Source: Cyclostephanos tholiformis (Eukaryota > Bacillariophyta > Thalassiosirophyceae > Thalassiosirales > Thalassiosiraceae). Taken from it: a DNA stretch of 10,836 bases. Location of the stretch: assembly GCA_036939975.1 (NCBI GenBank), contig JALLPB010001188.1:1-10836 (forward strand), given 5' to 3'. The notes under the pieces were generated by a model. The model did not search any database. It was not told where the DNA came from and worked only from the letters and a program-made list of their open reading frames with translations. The first letter of the stretch is position 1. Each line of letters begins with the position of its first letter. The position numbers were made by a program, and so were the translations under genes. Of the stretch, positions 1 to 8,800 are shown one piece after another.

Positions 1-4
1 TTGT

Positions 5-73
5 AGATCAATTAAGTTGATCTTAAAGTTGATCTAAACGTGCTTAATGGATCTATTAAAAATACTTGATCAA
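5..73. repeat. cluster of TTGATC words, partly inverted
   Basis: AGATCAA (5-11) and TTGATCT (17-23) form a 7-base inverted repeat with a 5-base spacer. TTGATCT recurs at about 28-34 and the palindrome TTGATCAA at 66-73. The setting is AT-rich with no coding frame I can support. It could be a chance cluster in AT-rich DNA or the edge of a degenerate repeat; the sequence does not say which. Confidence 0.3.
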
Positions 74-347
74 CTAAATGTTTTATGTAAAAATTGAGTC
101 GAACCTAGAAGCAGTTTACTCAACTGGGCAAACTTTGTAAATTTTATAGATCCATTTTTGGCTTTTGTGAAGCAGGCGGGGAAAAATCTGCAAGTGATAG
201 GGTTTGTTCAGTTTACCTCGAAAAGAAATCGGCCAAACCATTGAGATTGAATTTGATTTAATTGTCAAAAAGTATAATCTTGAGCTACATGGAGGAGGGG
301 AGCTGGAGCATTACCATTTTTCTCTACGGTCTCATGAAATTTAAGTA

Positions 348-1123
348 TTGAGCATAAGACGAACAAAGATATTGAAACTACTCGAAGATGATGGCTCCCT
401 TGTTGTAAAAGTAACAATGAAGTTGGTCGATGAGATCCCACCAAGCCGACCCTTAACTTTGGAAAATCCATGTGCGTGCAAATTATTCCATGCTATGTTT
501 ATGGATGAGGCATCTGCCGATGTTGTGATTGTGGTGGAGGGAAAGGAGTTTCGTGCTCATCGATGGATCATTAAGAAATGTTCAACCATCTTTTCAGAAG
601 TATGCGAATCAGTGGACGTGAACGCTCAGATCTGAATCTCCGATGTATCCCCTGATATTTTCCATCACCTGCTGAGTTATATGTATGGCAGGAAGGTCGA
701 TGATGATGTGTTTATGTCTCAAGCCAGAGAGATCATCAATGCAGCTGATAAGTATGGAGTAGTAATTTGAAACTGGAGGCAGAAGTGTGATATGTGGTGA
801 CAACATCCTTTACTATGGATAATATTCTGGATAACCTCCTCTATGCGGATTCTAAGAACTGTGCCCTATTGAAGGAGGTCGCGATGGATTTCATTACTAG
901 GAATAAAGTTGAAGCTATGGAAAAGATAACTTTTATTGATGCTCCGGGGACTTTGATGAGAGATCTTTTGGCATCTGTGGCGAGACGAGAGACGACTGGA
1001 CTTTCAACTATTGTTGAACTCCGCCGGAGAGCTCATTCGGAAGGATTGGACATTGATGATTCGAGGGATATGCTTGTTGCGGCTCTCCGGTCAAGGAATT
1101 TAAAGAAACAGAGAACAAGCTAA
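348..1123 (+). pseudogene. BTB/POZ-domain protein, disrupted copy
   Basis: The translated frame has a clear BTB/POZ core: SADVVIVVEGKEFRAHRW, then a helix with CSTIF. After it come an LLSYMYG-type segment, an AADKYGVV segment, and a LYADSKNCALL-type helix shared with speckle-type POZ-like proteins. BTB proteins dimerise and often act as Cullin-3 substrate adaptors. The gene is broken. There is a TGA at 633-635, a shift from frame 0 to frame 2 near 765-767, and a second TGA at 788-790 in the new frame, where the family usually has an aromatic residue. A TAA lies just upstream at 342-344, and no ATG starts the frame before 417. Homology continues directly across each lesion, so introns do not explain them. 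A weaker open stretch upstream (about 246-341) may be the rest of the N-terminal part. The end is the TAA at 1121-1123. I see no intact partner copy here. Confidence 0.8.
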
Positions 1124-1339
1124 TGTAGACTTGTCGGAAATGGTGCTGAGGTGAAGTACCAACATTTTACAGCGCAATTTTATTCGAACAAATTTGGTTT
1201 TATAGCACGTGCACAGCTTAAAACAGGTTAACACGTTTATGATAACAATAGGTTGAATGTGCTACGTTCAGATTTCCTCGTCATCCCTATTCAATTATTA
1301 GCTGAGATCGATGCTGAGTATTTCTACCTTGGAAAGAGG
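1124..1339. other. intergenic, no gene seen
   Basis: AT-rich sequence between the BTB relic and the cyclophilin relic. The short open frames here, such as 1253-1444 (+), show no family resemblance and overlap the antisense of the cyclophilin fragment. Confidence 0.5.
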
Positions 1340-1501
1340 TCAATCGAACTCGTCCATATTGAAGATCTCGATTGCTATCATCACCTCCATCCTCCCCGCG
1401 ACGCTCTCGAATACCGTACGCTTGTTGTTGTTGAGCCGTGGTGAGGGAGCCGTCGTGATGAAGAATTGGGAGCCGTTCTTGTTCGGCAAAGCGTTGGTCA
1501 T
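1340..1501 (-). pseudogene. cyclophilin-type PPIase C-terminal fragment
   Basis: A 53-codon frame runs from ATG at 1501 to TGA at 1340-1342. It contains the cyclophilin core: MTNALPNKNGSQFFITTAPS, then R-L-N-N-N-K and TVFESV, then MEVMIAIE. This matches the family pattern MANAGPNTNGSQFFITT...WLDGKHTVFG...MDVVKAIE, and the NNNK turn is close to PPWD1-like cyclophilins. Cyclophilins isomerise peptidyl-prolyl bonds. Only about the last third of the roughly 165-aa fold is present. The frame is closed by TGA at 1520-1522, six codons before the ATG. The Trp that lines the cyclosporin/proline pocket (position 121 in CypA) is Arg here, and the Gly after TVF is Glu. The fragment lies 48 bases past the end of the MgtE-like gene on the same strand. 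It is most likely a degraded relic; a surviving terminal exon is possible, but I see no matching upstream exon in the window. Confidence 0.7.
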
Positions 1502-1549
1502 GCGAACGATGATCAGGTGTCAATACGTTGTCAATTGATGTACTGTCTC

Positions 1550-2524
1550 TTAGAGCTCCAGGCCGAATAATTGGAATACCCTATTGGCCAGGAGGAAGTA
1601 ACACAGCAGTCCGGTGACATCCACGAAGCTCGTCATGGCTGGCGCGGCGATTACCGCCGGATCCAGTCCCAGCGCGACGCATACGAACGGGAGGGAGCTC
1701 CCCATCGTCGCGGCGATTGTGCTCAGGAGGGGAAACGTCACCGAAACGACCGTGGAAACGTGCCTGGATATTCCCATGACGTAATGCGCGATCGGTCCAA
1801 CGAACGCGCCCAGGACCAATCCCATGGTAAGGCCGCTCGCGGCCTCCTTGGCTATGACCGCGAACGCATCCCCCCGTTTCACCGACCCCGACGATAGCGC
1901 CGACAATACCGTGCCCACGGCCTGCCCCCCCGTGTTACCCCCGTGTCCCGCCAACAGCGGCACGAAGTACGCGAGCTCGATCTGCCGACTTAGCGTATGC
2001 TCGAAGCCGTTCATGATCATCGCCGTTAGGGAGAGGGTGCAGATGAAGAACGACAGCCACCCCACGCGCTCGCGCGCTATGGCGTAGAAGGGCTTGAGCT
2101 TGTAATCCCCCTCGCCGCCGCCGGCCGCAGTGCCTCCGTGATGATTATGATGATTATGAGCGGCGTGTCCGGCCGCCGTAGCCGTCGTCGCGGTAGACGA
2201 TGATCTCGACGACAGCGCCTCCCTGAGTCGATTGATCTCGGACGCCTGAAATCGGATCGTCTCCTTCAATTCGCTCATGGCCGATGACGAGGAAGACGAC
2301 GACGACGAATCCGCCGGAGGAGCGATAGTCTTATCCCTCCCGTTGTGCGACATGATTTCGTATACCCCGACGAATGGGTGTCCACGGGTCGGCACCGCAA
2401 ATGGGCTCTTTATCGCGGTTATCCGACCGACGATGCAGAAGAAAATGACGAGGGAAATGAAGGGGTGAACACGGGACGAATTCGGGAGTCGATGACGGCC
2501 TGATCCAGTCGATCGGCCACACAT
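1550..2524 (-). CDS. MgtE/SLC41-type divalent cation transporter, pore domain only
   Basis: A 324-aa protein that should carry Mg2+ or a related divalent ion across a membrane. Residues about 155-320 form one MgtE pore domain with five hydrophobic helices. It opens with ERVGWLSF and the F-E pair (174-175), followed by the signature PLLAGHGGNTGGQ (189-201). It ends with LDPA (about 287-290) and a helix containing FVDV. Asp302 there probably matches the pore aspartate (Asp432) of Thermus MgtE. The cytosolic Mg-sensing N domain and CBS pair of bacterial MgtE are absent. Instead there is a hydrophobic segment at 22-33 (FISLVIFFCIVG) that looks like a signal peptide or anchor, a Ser run, a short coiled-coil-like stretch (about 83-105) and a His-rich linker (about 123-131). 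I took the first in-frame ATG at 2524; a start at MSHNG (residue 58) would remove the signal-like part. The bacterial protein works as a dimer, so one domain could suffice. The organelle is not decidable by eye. Confidence 0.85.
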   Translation of the reverse strand: MCGRSTGSGRHRLPNSSRVHPFISLVIFFCIVGRITAIKSPFAVPTRGHPFVGVYEIMSHNGRDKTIAPPADSSSSSSSSSAMSELKETIRFQASEINRLREALSSRSSSTATTATAAGHAAHNHHNHHGGTAAGGGEGDYKLKPFYAIARERVGWLSFFICTLSLTAMIMNGFEHTLSRQIELAYFVPLLAGHGGNTGGQAVGTVLSALSSGSVKRGDAFAVIAKEAASGLTMGLVLGAFVGPIAHYVMGISRHVSTVVSVTFPLLSTIAATMGSSLPFVCVALGLDPAVIAAPAMTSFVDVTGLLCYFLLANRVFQLFGLEL

Positions 2525-2979
2525 ATGCGATTGATTCAACGGGGTGGAGGGGTGGCGTTGTTTCGTCGCAATATTATTATAATATTAAAAAGAACCCATC
2601 GTTGAGGTTGAATTTTATGTAGAGAACACACAACATATCCTAACCACCGGTAGGGTGTAAGTATGGTGTTGCAGTGGGTACGAGGCACCAGTAGGTCTAA
2701 TAATTGCGAATTATCGAAGTAGGACCTAGTACGATCGATGAATGATAGGGCTACGCAAAAGACTTATTTCAATATTATAATTCAAAATGATTCAAAAACA
2801 TAAACGCAAACGGCATGGCGTGAATATTTTTTTATTAGATTATTACGTGAAACACACACACACAAACAAAGTGGGGAACGAAGGACACGGGGCTGATCGA
2901 CATCCGTCCTATCCTCCGGCCGCTCCGCCCGGTCAACTGTCCATCAAACTCCCCCAAAATTAATAATATTAAATCCAGA
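2525..2979. promoter_or_regulatory. divergent intergenic region between MgtE-like and TM9SF genes
   Basis: About 455 bases separate the two divergent start codons, so the region must hold both 5' UTRs and promoters. It contains AT-rich blocks (about 2570-2590 and 2825-2850) and a short CA tract (about 2852-2864). The 100 bases before the TM9SF ATG are richer in GC and CT. I see no motif that I can name as a factor site, and no coding frame worth reporting. Confidence 0.4.
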
Positions 2980-5063
2980 ATGACGAGCCTACGGAGCTTC
3001 ATGGCGAGGGCATCAGTCCTCACGATGGTGGTTCTCAGGACTTGCCATGGATTTTACGTCCCCGGTGTCCGCCCATACGAGTTCGCCCCCGGCGAGGAAG
3101 TCCCGATGAAGGTGAACGCGTTGACTTCCATTCATACGCAGGTGAGAATTCAGCTTGCCCTTACTGGAGACTTTGATAATTTTGGGCATAAAACTTGATT
3201 ATATCATTAATTCATCTTATTTGCCATCCCATCATCGCTTTCCTTTGCGCTCATGTGCAGATTCCCAAAGATTATTACCGTCTCCCCTTCTGCCGTCCCT
3301 CCGGGGGGCCCAAGATGGCATCCGAAAATTTGGGCGAATTCTTGACCGGGAACAAAATCCAAAATTCCCCCTACTCCATCAACATGCTACGCGAGGTTTA
3401 CTGTCAAGTCCTATGTCAGGTCACACTGACCAAGGTCGAGGCGCACACCTTGGCGACGCACATCAAATACGGCTACCACAACAACTGGATCATCGATAAT
3501 CTTCCAAGTGCCCAGGTTGGCACGGGCGCTTCTGGAGAGAAACTGACCCACTACGCGGGAGGTTTCCCCATCGGATACTACGACGAGGAGACCAAGGAAG
3601 CGTTTGTCTACAATCACGTCAACATCATGTTGGAATACCACAATCCCGAGGGCAAGGAGGGCCATCGTGTCGTCGGTTTTAAGGTGGAACCCATGAGCAT
3701 TGCCCATCGCTACTCGGGTGGATACACCTGGGACGGCGAAAGCTCAGAGGGCTTTTCTAAACCCCTGGAGCAATGTATTTCCAATGTTCACATGAAGGTT
3801 GAGTCTATCAATGCGCCTCAGCAGCTTGTGGGACCCAGTGCTACTATCATTTACACATATGACGTCACTTGGATGTATTCGGAGACGGCATGGGCGTCAC
3901 GTTGGGATGTCTATCTGAGCGAGGATCACATGGTCCCTGCCCAGGTGCACTGGTATTCGATCACCAACTCCATCATGGTAGTCTTATTCCTCTCGGTGCT
4001 GGTCGTTAGCATTTTGGTTCGCAACCTCCGTAAGGACATTGCGGGATACAATGCACTGGCGGCACTGACGGACGAGGAGAAGGAGGAAGAGGCCGAGGAG
4101 AGCGGTTGGAAGCTGATCCACGCCGACGTCTTCCGTCCCCCCTCGACCTTCCCCATGATGTTTTGCGTCATGGTGGGATCGGGGTCGCAGATTGGCCTTT
4201 GCGCCTTCTTCACCATCGGCCTCGCCGCCGTTGGTTTTCTGAGCCCTGCACGACGTGGAAGTTTGATGACTGCCATCCTGGTCTTTTATATGCTGTGCGG
4301 AAGCTTGGCAGGATACGTCTCGTCGCGTCTTTACAAAAGTTTCCGTGGTCGTCAGTGGCAGTTGTGCACCCTATTGACGGGAACGGCTTTCCCGGGATTG
4401 TGCTTTATCACCTTCCTCTTCTTCAACACCATCTTGGCCTTCTTCCGTTCCACCGCCAGTGTTCCCTTTTTGGATTTGGTCATTGTCGCTGCCATGTGGT
4501 GCTGCATTTCCGTTCCTCTCGTCTTCTTGGGAGCGTACTTCGGATACAAGGAGGAAACTATTGCCTTCCCCACGATTACATCAACGATTGGGCGCGCAAT
4601 TCCTGAACCCGCCTCCGTAGTCATTAGTCCCATCCTCAGTATTTGTCTCGGGGGGCTGATCCCCTTTGCGGCAGCTTACGTCGAGCTATTTTTCATCATG
4701 ACATCGCTTTGGATGGATCAATTCTACTACGTTTTCGGGTTCACCCTCGCAGTGTACATAATCCTTCTTATTACCTGCGCGGAGGTCACAGTTCTCTTTT
4801 GCTACTACCAGCTATGCGCTGAAAATCACAGGTGGTGGTGGTTCTCCTTCTTTACAGCTGGTAGCACTGCAATGATCACATTTATCTACAGCTTTATTTG
4901 GTTTGGTAGTTTGGAGGCGTCCAAGATGCTCATCACCTACATGCTGTACTTCGGATACATGTTCCTCATTTGCACTGCTTTGTTGTTGGTCACCGGTTCT
5001 GTGGGTGTTTTGACTTGCCTTTGGTTCATTCGTAAGATTTTCAGCACAATTAAGGTTGATTAA
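2980..5063 (+). CDS. TM9SF/EMP70 (nonaspanin) nine-span membrane protein, two exons
   Basis: Exons 2980-3141 and 3261-5063 give 654 aa, the usual length for the family. TM9SF proteins live in the Golgi and endosomes and help sort membrane proteins; some take part in adhesion and phagocytosis. Residues 1-24 are a signal peptide, followed by FYVPGVRPYEF and the lumenal domain (to about 288). The first membrane helix (about 290-308) leads to a cytosolic loop with the acidic run DEEKEEEAEES (325-335) and GWKLIHADVFRPP, a strong family signature. Eight more helices lie at about 353-381, 387-410, 423-447, 457-481, 507-535, 542-570, 581-602 and 610-639. LYKSFRGRQW (411-420) is the conserved loop after helix 3. 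The C-terminus, KIFSTIKVD, ends in the K-x-D signal known to bind COPI and hold the family in the Golgi. ATG 2980 is chosen because it gives the signal peptide and joins in phase across the intron. A second copy lies at the right edge. Confidence 0.95.
3142..3260 (+). other. TM9SF intron 1 (119 bases, phase 0)
   Basis: The donor GTGAGA follows CAG, and the acceptor TCATGTGCAG precedes ATTCCC. Removing it joins HTQ to IPKDYYRLPFC, which restores the family's continuous lumenal sequence. The intron starts right after the segment that follows the signal peptide. Confidence 0.93.
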
Positions 5064-5292
5064 AAACACGGCTCTTCATTGCTGAAAGGGTTTCATATCA
5101 AGAAAAGAAGTCCCCTTGCTTGGCTAGGGTTGAATGTGCAGTGCGTGCTGTACATGGTTGGGGGGGATTACACCCAGAGATGTTATTTTTTTATTCTGAT
5201 TCGAATAAAACAGATCATTTTATACGTCTAATGATTATCAGATTATGACCAATGAACAGGAACTATAAGAGTAATCGGATTGTCATTGAAAA
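5064..5292. other. 3' flank of the TM9SF gene
   Basis: AT-rich region with no coding frame seen. An AATAAA lies at 5204-5209, about 140 bases past the TM9SF stop, in a T-rich stretch. It could serve as a poly(A) signal, but such hexamers are weakly conserved in these organisms. Transcripts from the kinase side (-) would also end near here, so the two 3' ends converge. Confidence 0.4.
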
Positions 5293-5496
5293 TTAGATAT
5301 CCTGAACAGGCAGACTTGTAATATGCTCGCACATCTCTCTACTCCGCATTTGAAACTTGACTTGCATCAAAGGTCCTAAATTGTGACAGAGATCTAGGTC
5401 CTCAAATAGAAATTCGTCGTCAACGATATCGCCGTCATGGAAGTCGTTACTATCTAATTCCGGAATTTCTCCCCGGATGCTGCGTGCAGGACTTCG
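5293..5496 (-). other. acidic open frame, possible alternative last exon of the kinase gene
   Basis: The minus strand is open for 67 codons, from just after TAG (5497-5499) to TAA (5293-5295). The sequence is strikingly acidic: GEIPELDSNDFHDGDIVDDE is followed by FLFEDLDL, then a mixed tail ending LPVQDI. It has no in-frame ATG in its acidic half, so as it stands it would be an exon. A good acceptor (GCACGCAG) ends at 5480. The kinase stop lies inside TTAGTAATC at about 5816-5824, where a donor GTAATC begins at 5821. Splicing 5821 to 5480 (342 bases) would remove the stop and join in phase through a Tyr codon, giving a 1002-aa kinase isoform. This is inference; no family is recognised, and the frame could also be chance or a relic. 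Confidence 0.4.
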
Positions 5497-5499
5497 CTA

Positions 5500-5820
5500 C
5501 CTGCTGGGCTGCTTCTTCATGGTGGTACAAAAAAAAAAAATGCAATTGAATGCATATTTCTCCCCACGCCCTCGTCGAAGGCGCTGCGTCTGATCTCCAT
5601 TATCACTTTTAACCCCGCGTATCTTTCGGGCATGAGGGCGGAATGTGCAGAAAGATTTCAAGACAATACAAGTTGGTTGATCACATCAGTTACAATTACA
5701 AGTTACATTTAATTGAATCGGGGTTTCCACGATGATTGTTGACATGGATTTCTTTTCGTAGCAACTGTTCTAATTGAATCTTCTGGTATTTGGATATATT
5801 TTGACCCTCCCAAACGATTA
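5500..5820. other. region between the kinase stop and the acidic frame
   Basis: Probably 3' UTR or intron of the kinase gene. A run of 12 A (about 5529-5540), seen as T on the gene's strand, lies about 50 bases before the candidate acceptor at 5480. A short GC-richer patch at about 5550-5640 is open on the minus strand from an ATG at about 5632 (MPERYAGLKV...), but it has no family match and no convincing splice partner. Confidence 0.35.
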
Positions 5821-8800
5821 CTAATTTTCGCTGAATATCTGTTCGAACTCGAGGAAATCAACTTCTCCTGAATCATTCAAAGACAGTGTACTTATCAGAG
5901 ACGCCCTGCAAAGCAAAGTGCACATGCATAAATGAATAATGAAATGATCAACAACTCGCATAAGATGATACACACGTCTCTAGTGAGGTGAGGAGGCTAC
6001 GAAAAAAGAAGACACGGCTTACATTTCGCTGTCGGAAAAGGCAGCTCCAAGACTCTGCATCAACTGGCTCAGCTCTGCTTTATTCAACGTACCAGACCGG
6101 TCCATGTCAATATCGTCGAACGCTTCCTTCAGCTGTTGCTTATTCGGAAACGACCTCATCCTTCGAATCACGACTGCTCTACGGAATTCTTGTCTGAGTG
6201 CCAACTCTTTCAGGGTAGATTTGAGAACCGGGAATTTCGCGGATAATTTCTGCAGTTCGTTCAAAGACATACACTTTATCACGCAAGTATCAGTCGCGCA
6301 AACTGCCGATGCCTTCCTGTTCCTGCTCAAGGCCTGGGAATTTATCCCAAACAATCGACCTGGCTTGGCTGAATATATATGATGCTCCGCGAATGTGATG
6401 TCAACAAGGCCCTCCTTCGTAATGTAAGCGTCGACGGGCACTTCTCCCTGCCTGAAAAGATACTCGCCCTTTTTGTATGTTCTCTCGGTCATATTACCAT
6501 TCCTTTCTAAGATGTCCAGGGCGCGTTCGAACTTCTCTTTGTTCGCCTTTTCTCGAAGAGTCGTGGCGAGCGGCGACCCCTTAACAACGTACTTTGAGAA
6601 AAAATCCTTATCAATCCGTAACGCATTGACCGGGGTCGTACACGTGATTGTGGTTCGTCTTTTCCTGCCCATAATACCCCCCTTGCCAAACATGTCACCC
6701 TGTCCTTTCTTGGCTCGAAATCCGTCCTTTGTGCTGACCTCGATGGTACCGCTGTTAATGAAATACATGTAATCACCTTCGTCGTCTTCGTTATATATTA
6801 CTTGACCCTTCTTGAAATGAATGCTTTTCATATTTTGACCAATAATGTCTGAGAAATGATCGAACGACATTTTGTGCTCTGCCTCTTCCCTGGTGGTCCC
6901 CCTTCTGCGCAACGACGACACATTATTCTGAGTCGAAAGAGCCTTAAGGTCCTTCCTGTCCAAGAAGCCCTTCTTATCCTTGTCGAGGTGATTGAACGCC
7001 CGTTCGAGGAGGGAGGTTCGCTTGTCGTTGTTGGAAGAGCTCTCGTCCGACTCCTCCGACGAGAACGATAGCAGCCTCTCGATGACTGTCTTTTCGATGC
7101 CCGATTTATACCCCGATAGCTGCTTGAGGCGTTGCGCGGAGTCCTCCATGACGTATTCGGACGCCGTCTCCCCCGTGACCCACGGGTGATGCAACATCTC
7201 ATGCGCGGTCATGCGCTTCTTGGGATCCGGCTCCATCAGCTTAGTGAGCAAGTCGAGCGCCGACGGGGATAGTTTCCCTGCGATCGATCCGCCCGACAGC
7301 GGCGGTTGGCGCTGTTCCTTGATCCGCTTCGCGATGACCTCGTCGGATGCATCGCAATCTGAATCGAACGGATGGCGTCCCAATAGCATCATGTACACTA
7401 TCACGCCCAGGGCCCACATGTCCATGGATGGATCGAGCGGCACCGACGCATCGTCGAATGCCTCGGGGGGACAGTAGGCGGTGGTGGCGCCGTGATTGTG
7501 AGTCAGCGTCCGACGGGAGGAGGGTAGACGCGTGCCATCCCCCTCGTGGGATAATACCTCCGAACATCCGAAATCGATGAGCTTGATGATTACGGCATCG
7601 CCGCGCGTGGTCTTGCGAAGCATGATATTTTCGGGTTTCAAATCTGCAAGGTATCGTGAGCGAAGATAATTGAATGAGTAACGGCGGTCGTATAATACAT
7701 TCGCGACTTAAAATATTTCCCCAAGAATTGGCAATGAAATAATGCATCCGGGGGACATGGATCATAAGAAACGATCGAAAATGCGCGCACGCGATCACAA
7801 CGTACCGGCGTGTACCACCCCGATGCCGTGGATGAAATCCAACGCCGACGCCACCTGCCTGAGCAACCTGCTCGCATCCGCCTCTGAATAAGCGCCGTGC
7901 TTGATCAGATGCTCGAACATCTCGCCGCCGTCCAACAGGTCCAATACCAGGAGGTAATCGTCGTCCTCGTCGAAATTCTCCCGCAGCATGCAAATGTTGG
8001 GATGTCCGCCGTGACTGCGTATGTGCAACAATGCGTTCATCTCCCGTTGGAACTCGGCGTGCTCGGTGTATTCCTTCGGTATCTTCTTCAATGCGCATCC
8101 CTCGCCGGTGGACCTATCCCTACAGAGGTAAACGTCGCCGTACGCGCCGCTCCCGAGCGGATCGTCGAATTCCACCTCGTACGATTCGAGGAAGCTGCGC
8201 CTACTCCTCTCGTCGGCCATACGACGCGACGTCACCGCACGTCGCAATCGCTGTAGGTCGCGGTAGGCCGCGGTCGACGGGGACGACGACGCGGGGGGGA
8301 CGGACACCGACGCCGTCGATGACGTCGCGACGAAATAATGATCGTCATCCCCGCCGCCGCCGCCGCCGCCGCCATCACCGCCCCCGAGGAGCCGGTCTTG
8401 TATCGAAGAATCGACGAAGTTCGCGTAGGGAGGCGATGGTCCGTAGTTCCCGTGACCGTCGACGAGCTTTCCGCGATCGTCCGGCGCGATCACGGTGGGC
8501 CACGTCGCATCGTTCGCGGGGTGGGCGGCGGCGGCGCGTCGTCGTCGTCCATCGTAGTCGTCGTCGTCGTCGGGGACGGCGTATCTCATCATCCCCCCGC
8601 CACCACCCATTCCCCCGCCCACCACGCCGAGATCATCGGCACCCTGACAGGTGGCACCGCGCCCCCCGACGGATAACATCACGCCCCCGGCGTCGTCGCG
8701 ATCGTCACCGTCGTAGTCGATCCGACGTCCACCCGTCGTGATCATTAGCAGCATCATCGCCGCCAACGCCGCCGTGGCATCGAACGATGTCGTCGATGAT

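Noticed and set aside
794..1123. Separate 109-aa gene
   Set aside because: It starts at GTG and continues the BTB-type sequence after the frameshift and stop, so it is the tail of the pseudogene.
1253..1538. Plus-strand frames of 63 and 75 codons
   Set aside because: They are antisense to the cyclophilin fragment and have no family features.
1571..2087. Plus-strand frames of 108 and 87 codons
   Set aside because: They are antisense to the MgtE pore domain, and their composition reflects its GC-rich codons.
3155..3499. 114-aa plus-strand frame
   Set aside because: It starts inside the TM9SF intron and runs in the wrong frame through exon 2.
3926..4633. Open frames overlapping the TM9SF membrane domain
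   Set aside because: Shadows of the real gene; no motifs.
7241..8098. 285-aa minus-strand frame
   Set aside because: It crosses kinase intron 1 in another frame and gives Arg-rich nonsense.
8031..8741. 236-aa Arg-rich plus-strand frame
   Set aside because: Antisense of the GC-rich kinase N-terminus; low-complexity only.
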